Both the position numbers and the translations under genes were made by a program. A model generated the notes under the pieces. It had not been told where the DNA came from and did not search any database. It was given only the letters and a program-made list of their open reading frames with translations. Source: Brevibacillus fortis (lineage in GTDB: Bacteria; Bacillota; Bacilli; Brevibacillales; Brevibacillaceae). From it: a DNA stretch of 64,000 nt. How positions within the stretch are numbered: position 1 is the stretch's first letter; each line of letters opens with the position of its first letter. The DNA is taken from assembly GCF_003013395.1 (NCBI RefSeq), contig NZ_PXZM01000040.1, positions 1 to 64,000 on the forward strand. The letters are read 5' to 3'. This document shows, piece after piece, positions 28,092 to 37,084 of the stretch.

Positions 28092-29897
28092 ATGTTCGTA
28101 GTCAAGCATATCGCAGAGCATGCAACGATGCAGAGCTTTCTCAATTGTTATCTCCGAGAAACAGGTAGGGGCGAGTGGATCAATCGGAAAGACGAGATTA
28201 CTAAGCATCTAACGAAAATCATACAGCCGAGTTCAACAGGTACGTACCTTCATTGCGAACTCCCGCATCAGGGGATTTCTCTGTATGTTGGTGTCAAATA
28301 TCATTCGGTGACAGGTAGGCATTTGTTTCATTATCCAGCTTGCTACCGAAGTGGTGACTGTACTCGTTTTGTTCAGGCGGATTATTTGACATTGGCGGTG
28401 CTGTTGATTAAGGAATTAACGCTTCAATATGGGGAAAATGCAGTTCCAGATGAATTAGTCTTGAGAATGATTCAAAGCTGCCAAAGCATTGAGAAATTTA
28501 TCAAGACTCGCCAAAGTGATACGCAGATTTTATATGGAGTGGAACAAAGCTTCATTGAAGCAGAACAGGCACTTTTGTTCGGGCATTTGTTCCATCCAAC
28601 ACCGAAGAGCCAGCAAGGCATTCCTGAGTCAAAGCAAGCGATGTATGCACCGGAGTGTTGTGGGAAGTTTCAACTTCACTTATTTGCTGCCCATCCGTCA
28701 ATTGTTCACGAAAGATCTGGGCTGACAGAATCTGCTACGCAATTACTGAAGGGTGAGTTTCCTTCGATATCTGATGTCGACCCATCATTTTCAATCGTCC
28801 CGATTCATCCGCTTCAAGCAGAATGGTTGCTTGAACAGGTAGCTATACAATCCTTAATCGAGAAAGGTTTACTTCTTTACCTAGGACCAGCAGGTGAGGA
28901 GTATATGGCGACCTCTTCACTCAGAACCGTTTATCATCCGGAGAAGAAATATATGCTTAAGCTGTCCGTCCCAATCAAAGTTACGAATTCTTTACGGATC
29001 AACAAGTTAAGTGAGATGGAGATTGGTTTAGAGGCGAAGCAGCTTTTGGAAACAAGGATCGGTGAGGTAAGCCACAAGTATCCAGGCTTTGGATTTATCT
29101 CTGATCCTGCTTATATCACGATCACGTTAGATCAGACAGAAGAAACGGGATTTGAAGTGATCGTGCGTGAGAATCCATTTATGGGGAGCAATGTTCGGCA
29201 GGTCACGCAAATCACTGCGCTCGTGCAAGATCCACTTCCTGGGCATAAGAGCAGGTTGGCAACAATCATTCACCATTTGGCGCAAAAGGAAGGACGGCCT
29301 GTCGAGGCAGTTAGCTTGGACTGGTTCAAGCGATATGTAGATATTTCATTGAAACCAATGGTATGGCTCTACCTTACGTACGGAATCGGCTTGGAAGCCC
29401 ATCAACAAAACAGCGTTGTTACGCTCCAAGACGGATACCCGTACCAGTTCTATTATCGTGACAACCAAGGCTACTATTTCTCAGAGTCGATGCAAGAAGT
29501 ATTAGAGGCAGAATTGCCTGGTATTGGCAAAGCAAGTGGGAACATCTACAAAGACCATCTGGTGGATGACCGAATCACTTATTATATGATTTTCAACCAT
29601 ATGTTTGGACTCATTAATGGATTTGGAACGGAAGGATTAATTGATGAACAAATCTTATTGGCAGAGATGCATGAGGTTTTGACAGAGTTTTTACCGATGA
29701 ATCGAGAGTCGTCGAAGTTCCTAGAGAATTTACTTACTCGTGAAAAGCTTCCGTGTAAAGCGAATCTGCTCACGCGCTTCTATGATCTTGATGAATTAGC
29801 CCAAGCAGAAGAGAGATCATCCGTTTTTGTTTACATAGATAATCCAATAGCGAAAGTAAAGCATACTGAAAAAGCAGGGCTGCATGCTTTTGGATAG
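28092..29897 (+). CDS. asbA: Petrobactin synthetase AsbA (NIS, IucA/IucC family)
   Basis: A 601-residue NRPS-independent siderophore synthetase. In Bacillus anthracis, AsbA condenses spermidine with one carboxylate of citrate using ATP. The IucA/IucC core is visible ('SIVPIHPLQAEWLLEQ', 'KYMLKLSVPIKVTNSLRINK') and the FhuF-like C-terminal domain ('GIGLEAHQQNSVVTLQDGYP', 'YYRDNQGYYFSES'). Length matches B. anthracis AsbA (about 602). It is the first gene after a Fur-box promoter. RBS GAGGAGAGG precedes ATG. Confidence 0.92.
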   Translation: MFVVKHIAEHATMQSFLNCYLRETGRGEWINRKDEITKHLTKIIQPSSTGTYLHCELPHQGISLYVGVKYHSVTGRHLFHYPACYRSGDCTRFVQADYLTLAVLLIKELTLQYGENAVPDELVLRMIQSCQSIEKFIKTRQSDTQILYGVEQSFIEAEQALLFGHLFHPTPKSQQGIPESKQAMYAPECCGKFQLHLFAAHPSIVHERSGLTESATQLLKGEFPSISDVDPSFSIVPIHPLQAEWLLEQVAIQSLIEKGLLLYLGPAGEEYMATSSLRTVYHPEKKYMLKLSVPIKVTNSLRINKLSEMEIGLEAKQLLETRIGEVSHKYPGFGFISDPAYITITLDQTEETGFEVIVRENPFMGSNVRQVTQITALVQDPLPGHKSRLATIIHHLAQKEGRPVEAVSLDWFKRYVDISLKPMVWLYLTYGIGLEAHQQNSVVTLQDGYPYQFYYRDNQGYYFSESMQEVLEAELPGIGKASGNIYKDHLVDDRITYYMIFNHMFGLINGFGTEGLIDEQILLAEMHEVLTEFLPMNRESSKFLENLLTREKLPCKANLLTRFYDLDELAQAEERSSVFVYIDNPIAKVKHTEKAGLHAFG

Positions 29898-29937
29898 CTT
29901 ACTTGCATCTTGACTGAAGAGATTTGGAGGGTAAGGT

Positions 29938-31803
29938 ATGGAGTTAACTTTACAAGATTTCGCGATTGAAGAGGCACTTCACTCGACACAGTACGTGCAG
30001 GTGAGAAGAAGGGTGTTTCGACAATGCATAGAGTCTTTGTTATATGAGGGAATCGTGATTCCTGAGACCGTGCAAGAGGGTGAAGAGACGATTTACACCT
30101 TACGTGGGCTTGATGAGGGTGATCTGCCTGTTAGCTATCGTTGCCGAGGGCGGAGGAGCACTAGTTTTGGACTTGTTCGTTTAGGGCAGGCACCCGTTAC
30201 TCGTGTTGTTTACGATCAAAGCGGAGTTGCCCAGCAAGAATCAGAAGCGATATCCCTCACTCGTTTTTTAATGGAACTGTTCCGGATGAATACAGTAGAC
30301 GAACACAGACTGAAGCAATTTGCCAATGATCTGGAGCAAACGTTATTAAAGGATACTTTATCCCAATACTATCGGGTCCAAAATGATATTCGGATGCAGG
30401 GCAAATCGTATGATGAGCTGGAAGGTGATCTGATGGACGGTCACCCATACCACCCTAGTTATAAATCACGTGTTGGATTTACTTATGTGGATCATTTTGC
30501 CTATGGTCCTGAATTCAAACAGGAAGTTCATTTTCTTTGGTTAGCGATACATAAGCAATATTCCCTAGTGTCCATTGATCAAGGGAGAAATTTTGATGAT
30601 CTTCTCATAGAGGAAATAGGTAGGGAACAAAAAGCGGCTTTTCAGCAAATCATCGTAAATCATGGATGCGATCCTGATCAGTATGCCCTCGTGCCTGTCC
30701 ATCCATGGCAATGGCGAACTCATATCGTGCCTGGATTCCTGGACGATATCCATCGTAAACAGATCATTGTGCTAGGTGCAGGCTCTGATGGTCATCGTCC
30801 GCAACAATCCATCCGAACGTTTGCTAACAAAAGTAATCCGCATAAACCGTATCTAAAACTCTCGATCAACGTGGTGAATACCTCAGCGGCACGTCATCTC
30901 ACCCCCCATTCACTGGCAAGTGCCCCCATTGTTTCGAGGTGGCTCAAGGGGATTACGGACGGAGATTCGTATTTACGAGACGTGCAAAAGGTGATCATGC
31001 TCCAAGAGTTTGCTGCAGTGGCATACGATCCTCCCCCTGCTTCTGACTTGGTGGAAATGGTTACTTTCGGGGTAATTGGGTGCATGTGGAGGGAAAGCCT
31101 CATCCCTCATCTCGAAGCGGGAGAAGATGCGGTTCCTTATAACGTGTTAGCGGCAGTAGAAGTGGATGGGGTGCCATTCATTGATCGTTGGATTCGTGAG
31201 CAAGGGCTAGAGAATTGGCTTGCGCGATTATTGGAAAGTAGTGTGTTGCCGGTCGTTCATATTCTGGTGAAACACGGAATTGCAATGGAAACCCATGCGC
31301 AGAATATGGTCCTGGTGCATCGGGATGGTGTCCCTTCTCGGGTAGCATTGAAGGATTTCCATGAAGATTTGATTTTTTGCCAACCGTTCTTGAGTGAGCC
31401 AGACAAATGCCCGAACTTTGCGGAAGTGCATGAATATTACGCAACGAAGCCAGATGATGTGATGTTTCACATGAATGAAACTTCGACAGTCAGAGATTTG
31501 ACGTTGGAGACTTTATTTCTGATCAATCTGGGGCAATTAGCACGGTTATTAGAGGAACATTACGGATATGCCGAAGAGCACTTCTGGGAGTTGACCGTTA
31601 AGGTATTAGAGGCTCACCAGCAGCGATTACCGGACATGGCCGAGCGATTTAAGCGATTTGATCTGTTTGTTCCAAGCGTCCAGGTAGAGAAATTAACCAA
31701 GAAAAAGCTATATACAACGAACGAGAACTATCATTTACATGAAGTTCCCAATCCTTTGTTCGAAGCAAGGAAAAGGCTTCATTCCATGGCTGTGGGAGGT
31801 TAA
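29938..31803 (+). CDS. asbB: Petrobactin synthetase AsbB (NIS, IucA/IucC family)
   Basis: A 621-residue IucA/IucC-family ATP-dependent synthetase, second of the pair. AsbB adds spermidine or 3,4-dihydroxybenzoyl-spermidine to the citrate intermediate. Landmarks: 'GHPYHPSYKSRVGFTYVDHF', 'LVPVHPWQWRTHIVPGF', 'KPYLKLSINVVNTSAARHLT', 'GIAMETHAQNMVLVHRDGVP' and 'ALKDFHEDLIF'. It lies 40 bases after asbA with its own GGAGG site. The region looks AT-richer, with more TTA codons, than neighbouring housekeeping genes. Confidence 0.92.
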   Translation: MELTLQDFAIEEALHSTQYVQVRRRVFRQCIESLLYEGIVIPETVQEGEETIYTLRGLDEGDLPVSYRCRGRRSTSFGLVRLGQAPVTRVVYDQSGVAQQESEAISLTRFLMELFRMNTVDEHRLKQFANDLEQTLLKDTLSQYYRVQNDIRMQGKSYDELEGDLMDGHPYHPSYKSRVGFTYVDHFAYGPEFKQEVHFLWLAIHKQYSLVSIDQGRNFDDLLIEEIGREQKAAFQQIIVNHGCDPDQYALVPVHPWQWRTHIVPGFLDDIHRKQIIVLGAGSDGHRPQQSIRTFANKSNPHKPYLKLSINVVNTSAARHLTPHSLASAPIVSRWLKGITDGDSYLRDVQKVIMLQEFAAVAYDPPPASDLVEMVTFGVIGCMWRESLIPHLEAGEDAVPYNVLAAVEVDGVPFIDRWIREQGLENWLARLLESSVLPVVHILVKHGIAMETHAQNMVLVHRDGVPSRVALKDFHEDLIFCQPFLSEPDKCPNFAEVHEYYATKPDDVMFHMNETSTVRDLTLETLFLINLGQLARLLEEHYGYAEEHFWELTVKVLEAHQQRLPDMAERFKRFDLFVPSVQVEKLTKKKLYTTNENYHLHEVPNPLFEARKRLHSMAVGG

Positions 31804-31807
31804 TCGC

Positions 31808-33052
31808 ATGTTAATTGTGAATCAAAATGAGATTTCTGTGTATGAAATGGATAGACAGAAACAAAAATTTCGAGAAATGGATCATTTTCGACAGCCAGAA
31901 GGAAAGAGGTACGCAGTCTGCATAGCTGACCCACTTGACCTAATTAGTCTTGTTCAATATTTACGTGAACACAATGCATCAGTGTTGTTAATTCATGGTG
32001 AAACACCAATGGAAACAGCCTATCAAATGGCCGTGAAGGCAAGTTGTTACGGGCTTGTTTATCAGGAGACGAAGCACTTCTTGTCTATCGCAGATAAACA
32101 ACAGAGCGAAAAACCATCAATCTACCAATATAGCTCAGGTACTACGGGGGACGCGAAGCTAATCGGGAGAAGCTGGGATGACATCCAAACGGAAATTCAT
32201 GCCTACAACGAGTTGTTTCAGGGAGAGGAAGCGTTAACTCCGATCGTACTGGCGTCGGTGACACATTCGTACGGATTGATTTGCGGGGTTTTGTCAGCTT
32301 TGGAACGTGGAAGTAAGCCATCTATTGTGACGCACAAAAATCCAAAGTTTGCTTTGCAAGTGATTCAAGATACTCCACAGCATATTGTCTATGGTCTGCC
32401 AATTTTTTATCACATCCTGACAAGCTTTACGCGGGAGCAAGTACGTTTTCACCGGATAATGACATCTGGGGCCCCAATGCCAGAAGGCTTGTTTCAAAAG
32501 CTACAAGGCATGAGCGACATCCTAATGCAACAATATGGATGCTCGGAGGCAGGGTGCGTCAGTGTGAGTAAGCAGATGAGAACGCATACAGATCTGGGGG
32601 TTCCTCTTTCCCATGTAACAATGACAGCAGGTGAAAATGAAGAACACCCCGCGGAAATCATGATTCGGAGCGGACAGATTGAGATAGCGACGCAGGATTT
32701 AGGTTTCTGGACAGAACAGGGTCATATTCAATTTGTGTCCAGAATGGATGATGTGATAAACGTCTCTGGCTTAAAGGTATATCCTCTAGAGGTCGAGGAT
32801 GTCATTTTGAAAATGAACGGAATAAAAGAAGTGGTCGTGTATCGTGGTCGTCATCCGGTCATGGGAGAGATTGTGAGGGCGCAGGTCATTACAGAGGGAG
32901 GGACTACTCCTGAGCAAATTAGGGAATGGTGCCAAGATCGTTTGCCGGCTTATAAGGTCCCATTCGACATCCAGTGTGTGACAAGCATTCCTAAGACAGC
33001 CACAGGAAAAATCAGCCGTCGATTACTAGAAATGGAGACGATCAACGAATGA
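31808..33052 (+). CDS. asbC: 3,4-dihydroxybenzoate--AMP ligase AsbC
   Basis: A 414-residue adenylating enzyme (ANL family). It activates 3,4-dihydroxybenzoate and loads it on AsbD. Motifs: 'YQYSSGTTGDAKLIGRSW' (A3-like P-loop), 'QQYGCSEAGCVS', 'GLKVYPLEVEDVILKMNG' and the C-terminal catalytic Lys in 'PKTATGKISRRLLE'. The start is ATG 31808, 7 bases after GGGAGGT; the frame extends upstream into asbB but without support. Its stop overlaps the asbD start (ATGA). Confidence 0.92.
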   Translation: MLIVNQNEISVYEMDRQKQKFREMDHFRQPEGKRYAVCIADPLDLISLVQYLREHNASVLLIHGETPMETAYQMAVKASCYGLVYQETKHFLSIADKQQSEKPSIYQYSSGTTGDAKLIGRSWDDIQTEIHAYNELFQGEEALTPIVLASVTHSYGLICGVLSALERGSKPSIVTHKNPKFALQVIQDTPQHIVYGLPIFYHILTSFTREQVRFHRIMTSGAPMPEGLFQKLQGMSDILMQQYGCSEAGCVSVSKQMRTHTDLGVPLSHVTMTAGENEEHPAEIMIRSGQIEIATQDLGFWTEQGHIQFVSRMDDVINVSGLKVYPLEVEDVILKMNGIKEVVVYRGRHPVMGEIVRAQVITEGGTTPEQIREWCQDRLPAYKVPFDIQCVTSIPKTATGKISRRLLEMETINE

Positions 33053-33315
33053 CACGTAAAGAACGACTGGAGCAAATCCATACGATCATGACTGAAAAAT
33101 TAAAGTTATCGCATATCCTCACGCTAGAGGAGTCCATGCGTTTGAACGAAGATTTACATATTGATTCGATTATGCTATTACAACTGATTGTTTATATCGA
33201 GGAAGATTTACAATTGGTAGTACCTGCTCATGAGTTAGATCCACGAATCTTCCAAACTGTCGGATCACTCCTTACTTTTGTTGAACAGTTGGAACCTCAG
33301 CATGTCTCTAATTAG
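33049..33315 (+). CDS. asbD: Aryl carrier protein AsbD
   Basis: An 88-residue acyl-carrier-type protein that holds activated 3,4-dihydroxybenzoate as a thioester on a phosphopantetheine arm. The arm attaches at the Ser of 'DLHIDSIMLLQLIVYIEEDL', the usual D-S motif. It is translationally coupled to asbC by a 4-base overlap. Length is as in B. anthracis AsbD (91). Confidence 0.9.
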   Translation: MTRKERLEQIHTIMTEKLKLSHILTLEESMRLNEDLHIDSIMLLQLIVYIEEDLQLVVPAHELDPRIFQTVGSLLTFVEQLEPQHVSN

Positions 33316-33345
33316 ATCTATACAAACACCGAGTGGGGGATACAG

Positions 33346-34329
33346 ATGATTAAGGTTCATTGCATTATTTCATGCCTGTGTGAAGTGATTAAACGTTACA
33401 CAAAAATAGATTACCGTCCCTATTACTTTGGCATCTGGGATGCCGAGTATTCCATTACGGATCAGGGAGTGGTTACGTATTACATCGATAACCATGAGGA
33501 GATTATCAAGGGATATGAACGACTTTTCCGAGCGAAAGTAACGGAATGGTATGATCATTCCCAAGATAAAGCCTCCAATCTGGACAGGTTCCTACAGCTT
33601 ATTGATCAGCGTACCGAGGATCAGTTTGTCCTTGTTCAGATTGACATGTCGCTGGTTCCCGAACGAGATAATAAATTTGCATTGAAGCCATTCCCGCATT
33701 TCTTGATGATTACCAAGACTGAGAACGAAGATGAGTGGTTTATGTTTGACCCGGATTTTCGTTGGGAAGGCAATGTGAAGAAGGAGACGGTGATCAAAGC
33801 CTTCTTAGAAAATCCGTTTGGTGGCGGCTTTATGGTGGATGCAAGTGAAATTAAGGAACCAACCTATGAGATGATCCACGACTATTTCTACACGACTCTT
33901 AAACGTGATCATAATCCGTTTACTCAGGAGTTGAAGCAGTTGATTACGGACATGGCTGAGGGACGAAATGGATACAACTTAGACATGTTACTCCCAGCAG
34001 TGACCCAAGTTAAGGTGATTGCGATCCGTAAATACAGCTACGAGTATGCATTCCAATATCTTCAAGATTACTTGCAATACCATCGTGATGAGTTTTTGCG
34101 AATCGCTTATAAAGTGGAAGACATCTATCAAGGATTTACGACAGCTCAGTACTTGTCTGTCAAAATGGCGATGACCAAGAACATGGCGTTGTTACCTCCG
34201 ATTATCGAGGCGTTAGAAGAGATTGATCTGATTGAACTTGAAGTGAAGAGAGAGTTGGAACGTCAGTTTGTTCTGTGGACCGAAATGGATAAAAATCTCG
34301 TCACTGTAGACGAAAAAGGGTGGAGGTAG
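33346..34329 (+). CDS. asbE: Petrobactin biosynthesis protein AsbE
   Basis: A 327-residue protein of the AsbE family (same length as the B. anthracis protein), which transfers 3,4-dihydroxybenzoate from AsbD to spermidine-containing acceptors. The conserved Cys is early ('IKVHCIISCLCEVIKRYTKI'), with 'FMFDPDFRWEGN' and 'PFGGGFMVDASEI' in the middle, and a helical C-terminus. The assignment rests on position 4-6 of the asb operon and the overall character; the catalytic detail is from established work on AsbE. Confidence 0.88.
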   Translation: MIKVHCIISCLCEVIKRYTKIDYRPYYFGIWDAEYSITDQGVVTYYIDNHEEIIKGYERLFRAKVTEWYDHSQDKASNLDRFLQLIDQRTEDQFVLVQIDMSLVPERDNKFALKPFPHFLMITKTENEDEWFMFDPDFRWEGNVKKETVIKAFLENPFGGGFMVDASEIKEPTYEMIHDYFYTTLKRDHNPFTQELKQLITDMAEGRNGYNLDMLLPAVTQVKVIAIRKYSYEYAFQYLQDYLQYHRDEFLRIAYKVEDIYQGFTTAQYLSVKMAMTKNMALLPPIIEALEEIDLIELEVKRELERQFVLWTEMDKNLVTVDEKGWR

Positions 34330-34336
34330 AGCTGAA

Positions 34337-35176
34337 ATGAAACTCTCAGTGTGCACCATTTCTTTTCGCCACCAGTTGATTTCTTTTGCGCAGATCGTTC
34401 GTTTTGCTCATCGTCATCATTTTGATGGAATTGAGTTGTGGGGAATCCACGCCCAACATCTGTACGATCATGATCGCGTAGAGGTGGAGGAACAGTTGCA
34501 GTTGCTCCAGACTCAAGGCATGAGTATCTCCATGCTAAGTGATTATCTGGATATTGCGACTTCATCTGGATTTGCCCGTTCGCTGGAAAAAGCAAAAAGA
34601 CTGATTGCGCTGGCGAAATGGCTGAATGTAAAACAAATCAGGACATTTGCTGGACAGAAGGCGAGCAAAGACGTTGGGCCAGAAGAGCGTGTGCGCTATG
34701 TACATCATTTGCAAATCTTATGTGAGATGTGTCAGGAGCACGGCATTCAGCTCTTGGTCGAAACACATCCAAACACGCTCACGGATCAGATGAGTTCTAC
34801 GCTTGCTCTGTTACAGGAGGTAAATCACCCTGCGCTTAAAGTTAACCTTGATTTTCTTCATGTTTGGGAATCGGGTGCGGATCCACTCGACAGCTACGAC
34901 CAATTGAAGCCTTGGGTAGCTCATTATCATTTGAAAAATATCATTTCATCCGATCATCTGCCGGTATTTGCTCCGCATAATGTATACGCTCCGAATGGCG
35001 ATCGCGAGGGCATGGTACCACTCAGTGAAGGTGCTGTAGATTATGGTCCGATTGTAGAGAAGATTGCAGATACAGATTTGTTTGCTTCGATTGAATGGTT
35101 TGGTCACAGTCCGCAGCATGTTTTGGTAGATGAGGTAGAATGGTTGCGGAAAGCTATGATGTTAGTGCGTAAGTGA
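34337..35176 (+). CDS. asbF: 3-dehydroshikimate dehydratase AsbF
   Basis: A 279-residue TIM-barrel protein of the sugar-phosphate isomerase/epimerase (xylose isomerase-like) superfamily. AsbF converts 3-dehydroshikimate to 3,4-dihydroxybenzoate. Likely metal ligands lie in 'LLVETHPNTL' (Glu), 'LKVNLDFLHVWESG' (Asp), 'VAHYHLKNI' (His) and 'FASIEWFGHS' (Glu), the usual E-D-H-E set. Length is as in Bacillus AsbF (280). It is the last gene of the asb operon; a terminator follows. Confidence 0.92.
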   Translation: MKLSVCTISFRHQLISFAQIVRFAHRHHFDGIELWGIHAQHLYDHDRVEVEEQLQLLQTQGMSISMLSDYLDIATSSGFARSLEKAKRLIALAKWLNVKQIRTFAGQKASKDVGPEERVRYVHHLQILCEMCQEHGIQLLVETHPNTLTDQMSSTLALLQEVNHPALKVNLDFLHVWESGADPLDSYDQLKPWVAHYHLKNIISSDHLPVFAPHNVYAPNGDREGMVPLSEGAVDYGPIVEKIADTDLFASIEWFGHSPQHVLVDEVEWLRKAMMLVRK

Positions 35177-35183
35177 TAAAAAC

Positions 35184-35218
35184 GGTCGGGAGCGGGTATT
35201 GCTTCCGATCTTTTTTTC
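35184..35218 (+). terminator. Terminator of the asb operon
   Basis: GGTCGGGAGC pairs with GCTTCCGATC (two wobble pairs) around a 7-base loop, followed by seven T residues. Confidence 0.85.
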
Positions 35219-35285
35219 TTTTGCGGAAACCAAGTGCTTCCAGTAAGCGTCTAATTATCGACCACTTATTTGGGAGGACCCTTGA

Positions 35286-36416
35286 ATGAAAAAACGCTTC
35301 TTGCTCTCATGCTTGCTGATTACGATGATCGGCATCCTTGTCCCTGGACAAATCAATGCCGCTACGCCAGCGAAAGCAGACCCTCGTCAGCCAGAACCAG
35401 TTATCATCTATCAAGTAGGAGTAGAAGGTAAGATCACCAAAACCGTTACAAACATGCCTTTGATGCACCATGCTAGCATGTCGCCATCGGGAAGATTCGT
35501 ATACGGGGAGCGAATCGGATACGGAAAGGAAGACCGAAACATTCCGTACCTCTACGACATGCAAACCAAAAAAATGACGCAATTATCCGGCTATGGCAAA
35601 TGGTCGTCAAAGCAAGACTTGCTCTACATCCAAGAAAATAACGGGATCGCGAAGCTGAGTCTACCAGACGGCAAAAAAACAGTACTGGTCGCAGGTTCAG
35701 CTAGTTATCCCGTTCGTGATTTCTCCGTTTCACCGGATGAACAGTACATGGCTTTTACCCGAATGGATATGCTCTCATCCAATACCAAGGTAAACGCTCA
35801 CCTGATCTTGCAGCATTTGCCGACTCTCAAAATGAAAAAGAATGACCAGTATGAGTGGCGTACTGGTACAGTTGAAGAAATGTATTACTGGGTGCCGAAT
35901 TCGAAAAAGCTGTTTTACAAAACCCAGACCGCAATCAAGGAACTGGACTTACCGACTGGCCTGAAATACGAGCATAAAATGACTGAATTTCCATCTTACT
36001 CGAATGATATGAAGTACCGTTATATACGGACTTTTACGGAAGAGTATATGCTGGATTTGCAGACGGGGAACAAGATCAATTTGAAAGATCCCGTTGTCAC
36101 TGAGAGCTCCTTGGGCAAGATTGTTTGGTCGCCTTCAGGACATCAAATGGCGGTAGAACAGCACTATAGAACTTCCAACTCCCAAGATTCGTATATGTAC
36201 ATTCAAACTTACAAGCAAATCACGAAATCCAGCTATCCATTTGGTGGTCCTGATCAGGGAGTTGGTGGTTATTATGATTTAAGTGACAATCATCGCATCA
36301 TCGGCTGGGCGAAGGATGGGAAGTCGTACTATGTAGCTGATCTGGCGTCTACTCACCATAGCGATTTTCCGCTTGAAAAGTTGAGTCCCTCCAACGGTGT
36401 TATTGAACTGCGATGA
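35286..36416 (+). CDS. Secreted beta-propeller-like protein (paralogue B)
   Basis: A 376-residue secreted protein with a signal peptide ('MKKRFLLSCLLITMIGILVP', cleavage after 'INA'). It has the same propeller-like repeats as paralogue A ('MSPSGRFVYGERIGYGKEDR', 'FSVSPDEQYMAFTRMD', 'IIGWAKDGKSYYVADL') and the same overall arrangement. The function is not recognised. GGGAGG lies just before ATG. The two copies differ across their length, so duplication is not recent at the protein level. The histidine phosphatase follows after 40 bases without a terminator. Confidence 0.78.
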   Translation: MKKRFLLSCLLITMIGILVPGQINAATPAKADPRQPEPVIIYQVGVEGKITKTVTNMPLMHHASMSPSGRFVYGERIGYGKEDRNIPYLYDMQTKKMTQLSGYGKWSSKQDLLYIQENNGIAKLSLPDGKKTVLVAGSASYPVRDFSVSPDEQYMAFTRMDMLSSNTKVNAHLILQHLPTLKMKKNDQYEWRTGTVEEMYYWVPNSKKLFYKTQTAIKELDLPTGLKYEHKMTEFPSYSNDMKYRYIRTFTEEYMLDLQTGNKINLKDPVVTESSLGKIVWSPSGHQMAVEQHYRTSNSQDSYMYIQTYKQITKSSYPFGGPDQGVGGYYDLSDNHRIIGWAKDGKSYYVADLASTHHSDFPLEKLSPSNGVIELR

Positions 36417-36455
36417 TTTCTTATTCGAAATCGGCTCAAAAGAAGGTGAACAAGG

Positions 36456-37034
36456 ATGCTCACATATATTTACATGATCCGTCACGCAGATTCGCCGTAC
36501 ATTCATGGCCAGGAAGAAACACGCGGATTGTCTGAAAAAGGGTGGCAAGATGCGCAGCGTGTAGCAGAAATCCTGCAAGCAGAGCAGATTGACGTATTTA
36601 TCTCCAGTGCTTATGCCAGAGCTATCCAGACTATGGAAGCTGCGGCGAAGCAGACGAATCAGGAAATCAAGTTGGAACCGGGCTTTCACGAGCGGGAGAT
36701 AGGCGCTTGGGGAGTGGCGTTCGAGCATTTTGTACAGGCAGTCGAGTACGTGTTTGCAAACCGTGAGTTTGCTTTCTCAGGTGGAGAATCGAATGCAGTA
36801 GCGGGGGAAAGAGGAATCGCTGCCTTGCAGGAAGTTTTGGATCACCATCGAGGCAAAAAAGTCGCGATTGGCATCCACGGAAACATCATGACGATCATCA
36901 TGAATCACTACGACCCATCGTACGATTTCTCCTTTTGGAAAAAGAGTTCGATGCCCGATATATATAAACTAAGCTTTAAGGAAGATCAATTGATCCAGGT
37001 AGAACGTCTGTGGAATGACAATGACAAGCAGTAA
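36456..37034 (+). CDS. Histidine phosphatase family protein (phosphoglycerate mutase-like)
   Basis: A 192-residue protein with the RHG-like motif as 'YMIRHADSPYIHG', followed by 'GLSEKGWQDAQRVAEIL', 'SSAYARAIQTMEAAA', 'FHEREIGAWG' and the second His in 'VAIGIHGNIMTIIM'. It should remove phosphate through a phospho-His intermediate. Note RHA replaces the usual RHG/RHE. The substrate is unknown. It probably shares a transcript with paralogue B. Confidence 0.9.
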   Translation: MLTYIYMIRHADSPYIHGQEETRGLSEKGWQDAQRVAEILQAEQIDVFISSAYARAIQTMEAAAKQTNQEIKLEPGFHEREIGAWGVAFEHFVQAVEYVFANREFAFSGGESNAVAGERGIAALQEVLDHHRGKKVAIGIHGNIMTIIMNHYDPSYDFSFWKKSSMPDIYKLSFKEDQLIQVERLWNDNDKQ

Positions 37035-37041
37035 ATAAAGA

Positions 37042-37076
37042 AGCCGTCTCCCGTTTAATACGAGAGGCGGCTGTTC
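37042..37076. terminator. Bidirectional terminator between the phosphatase gene and murF
   Basis: AGCCG-TCTC pairs with GAG-GGCGGCT, flanked by T- or A-rich bases on both sides. It separates convergent genes. Confidence 0.7.
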
Positions 37077-37084
37077 TCGATCTT

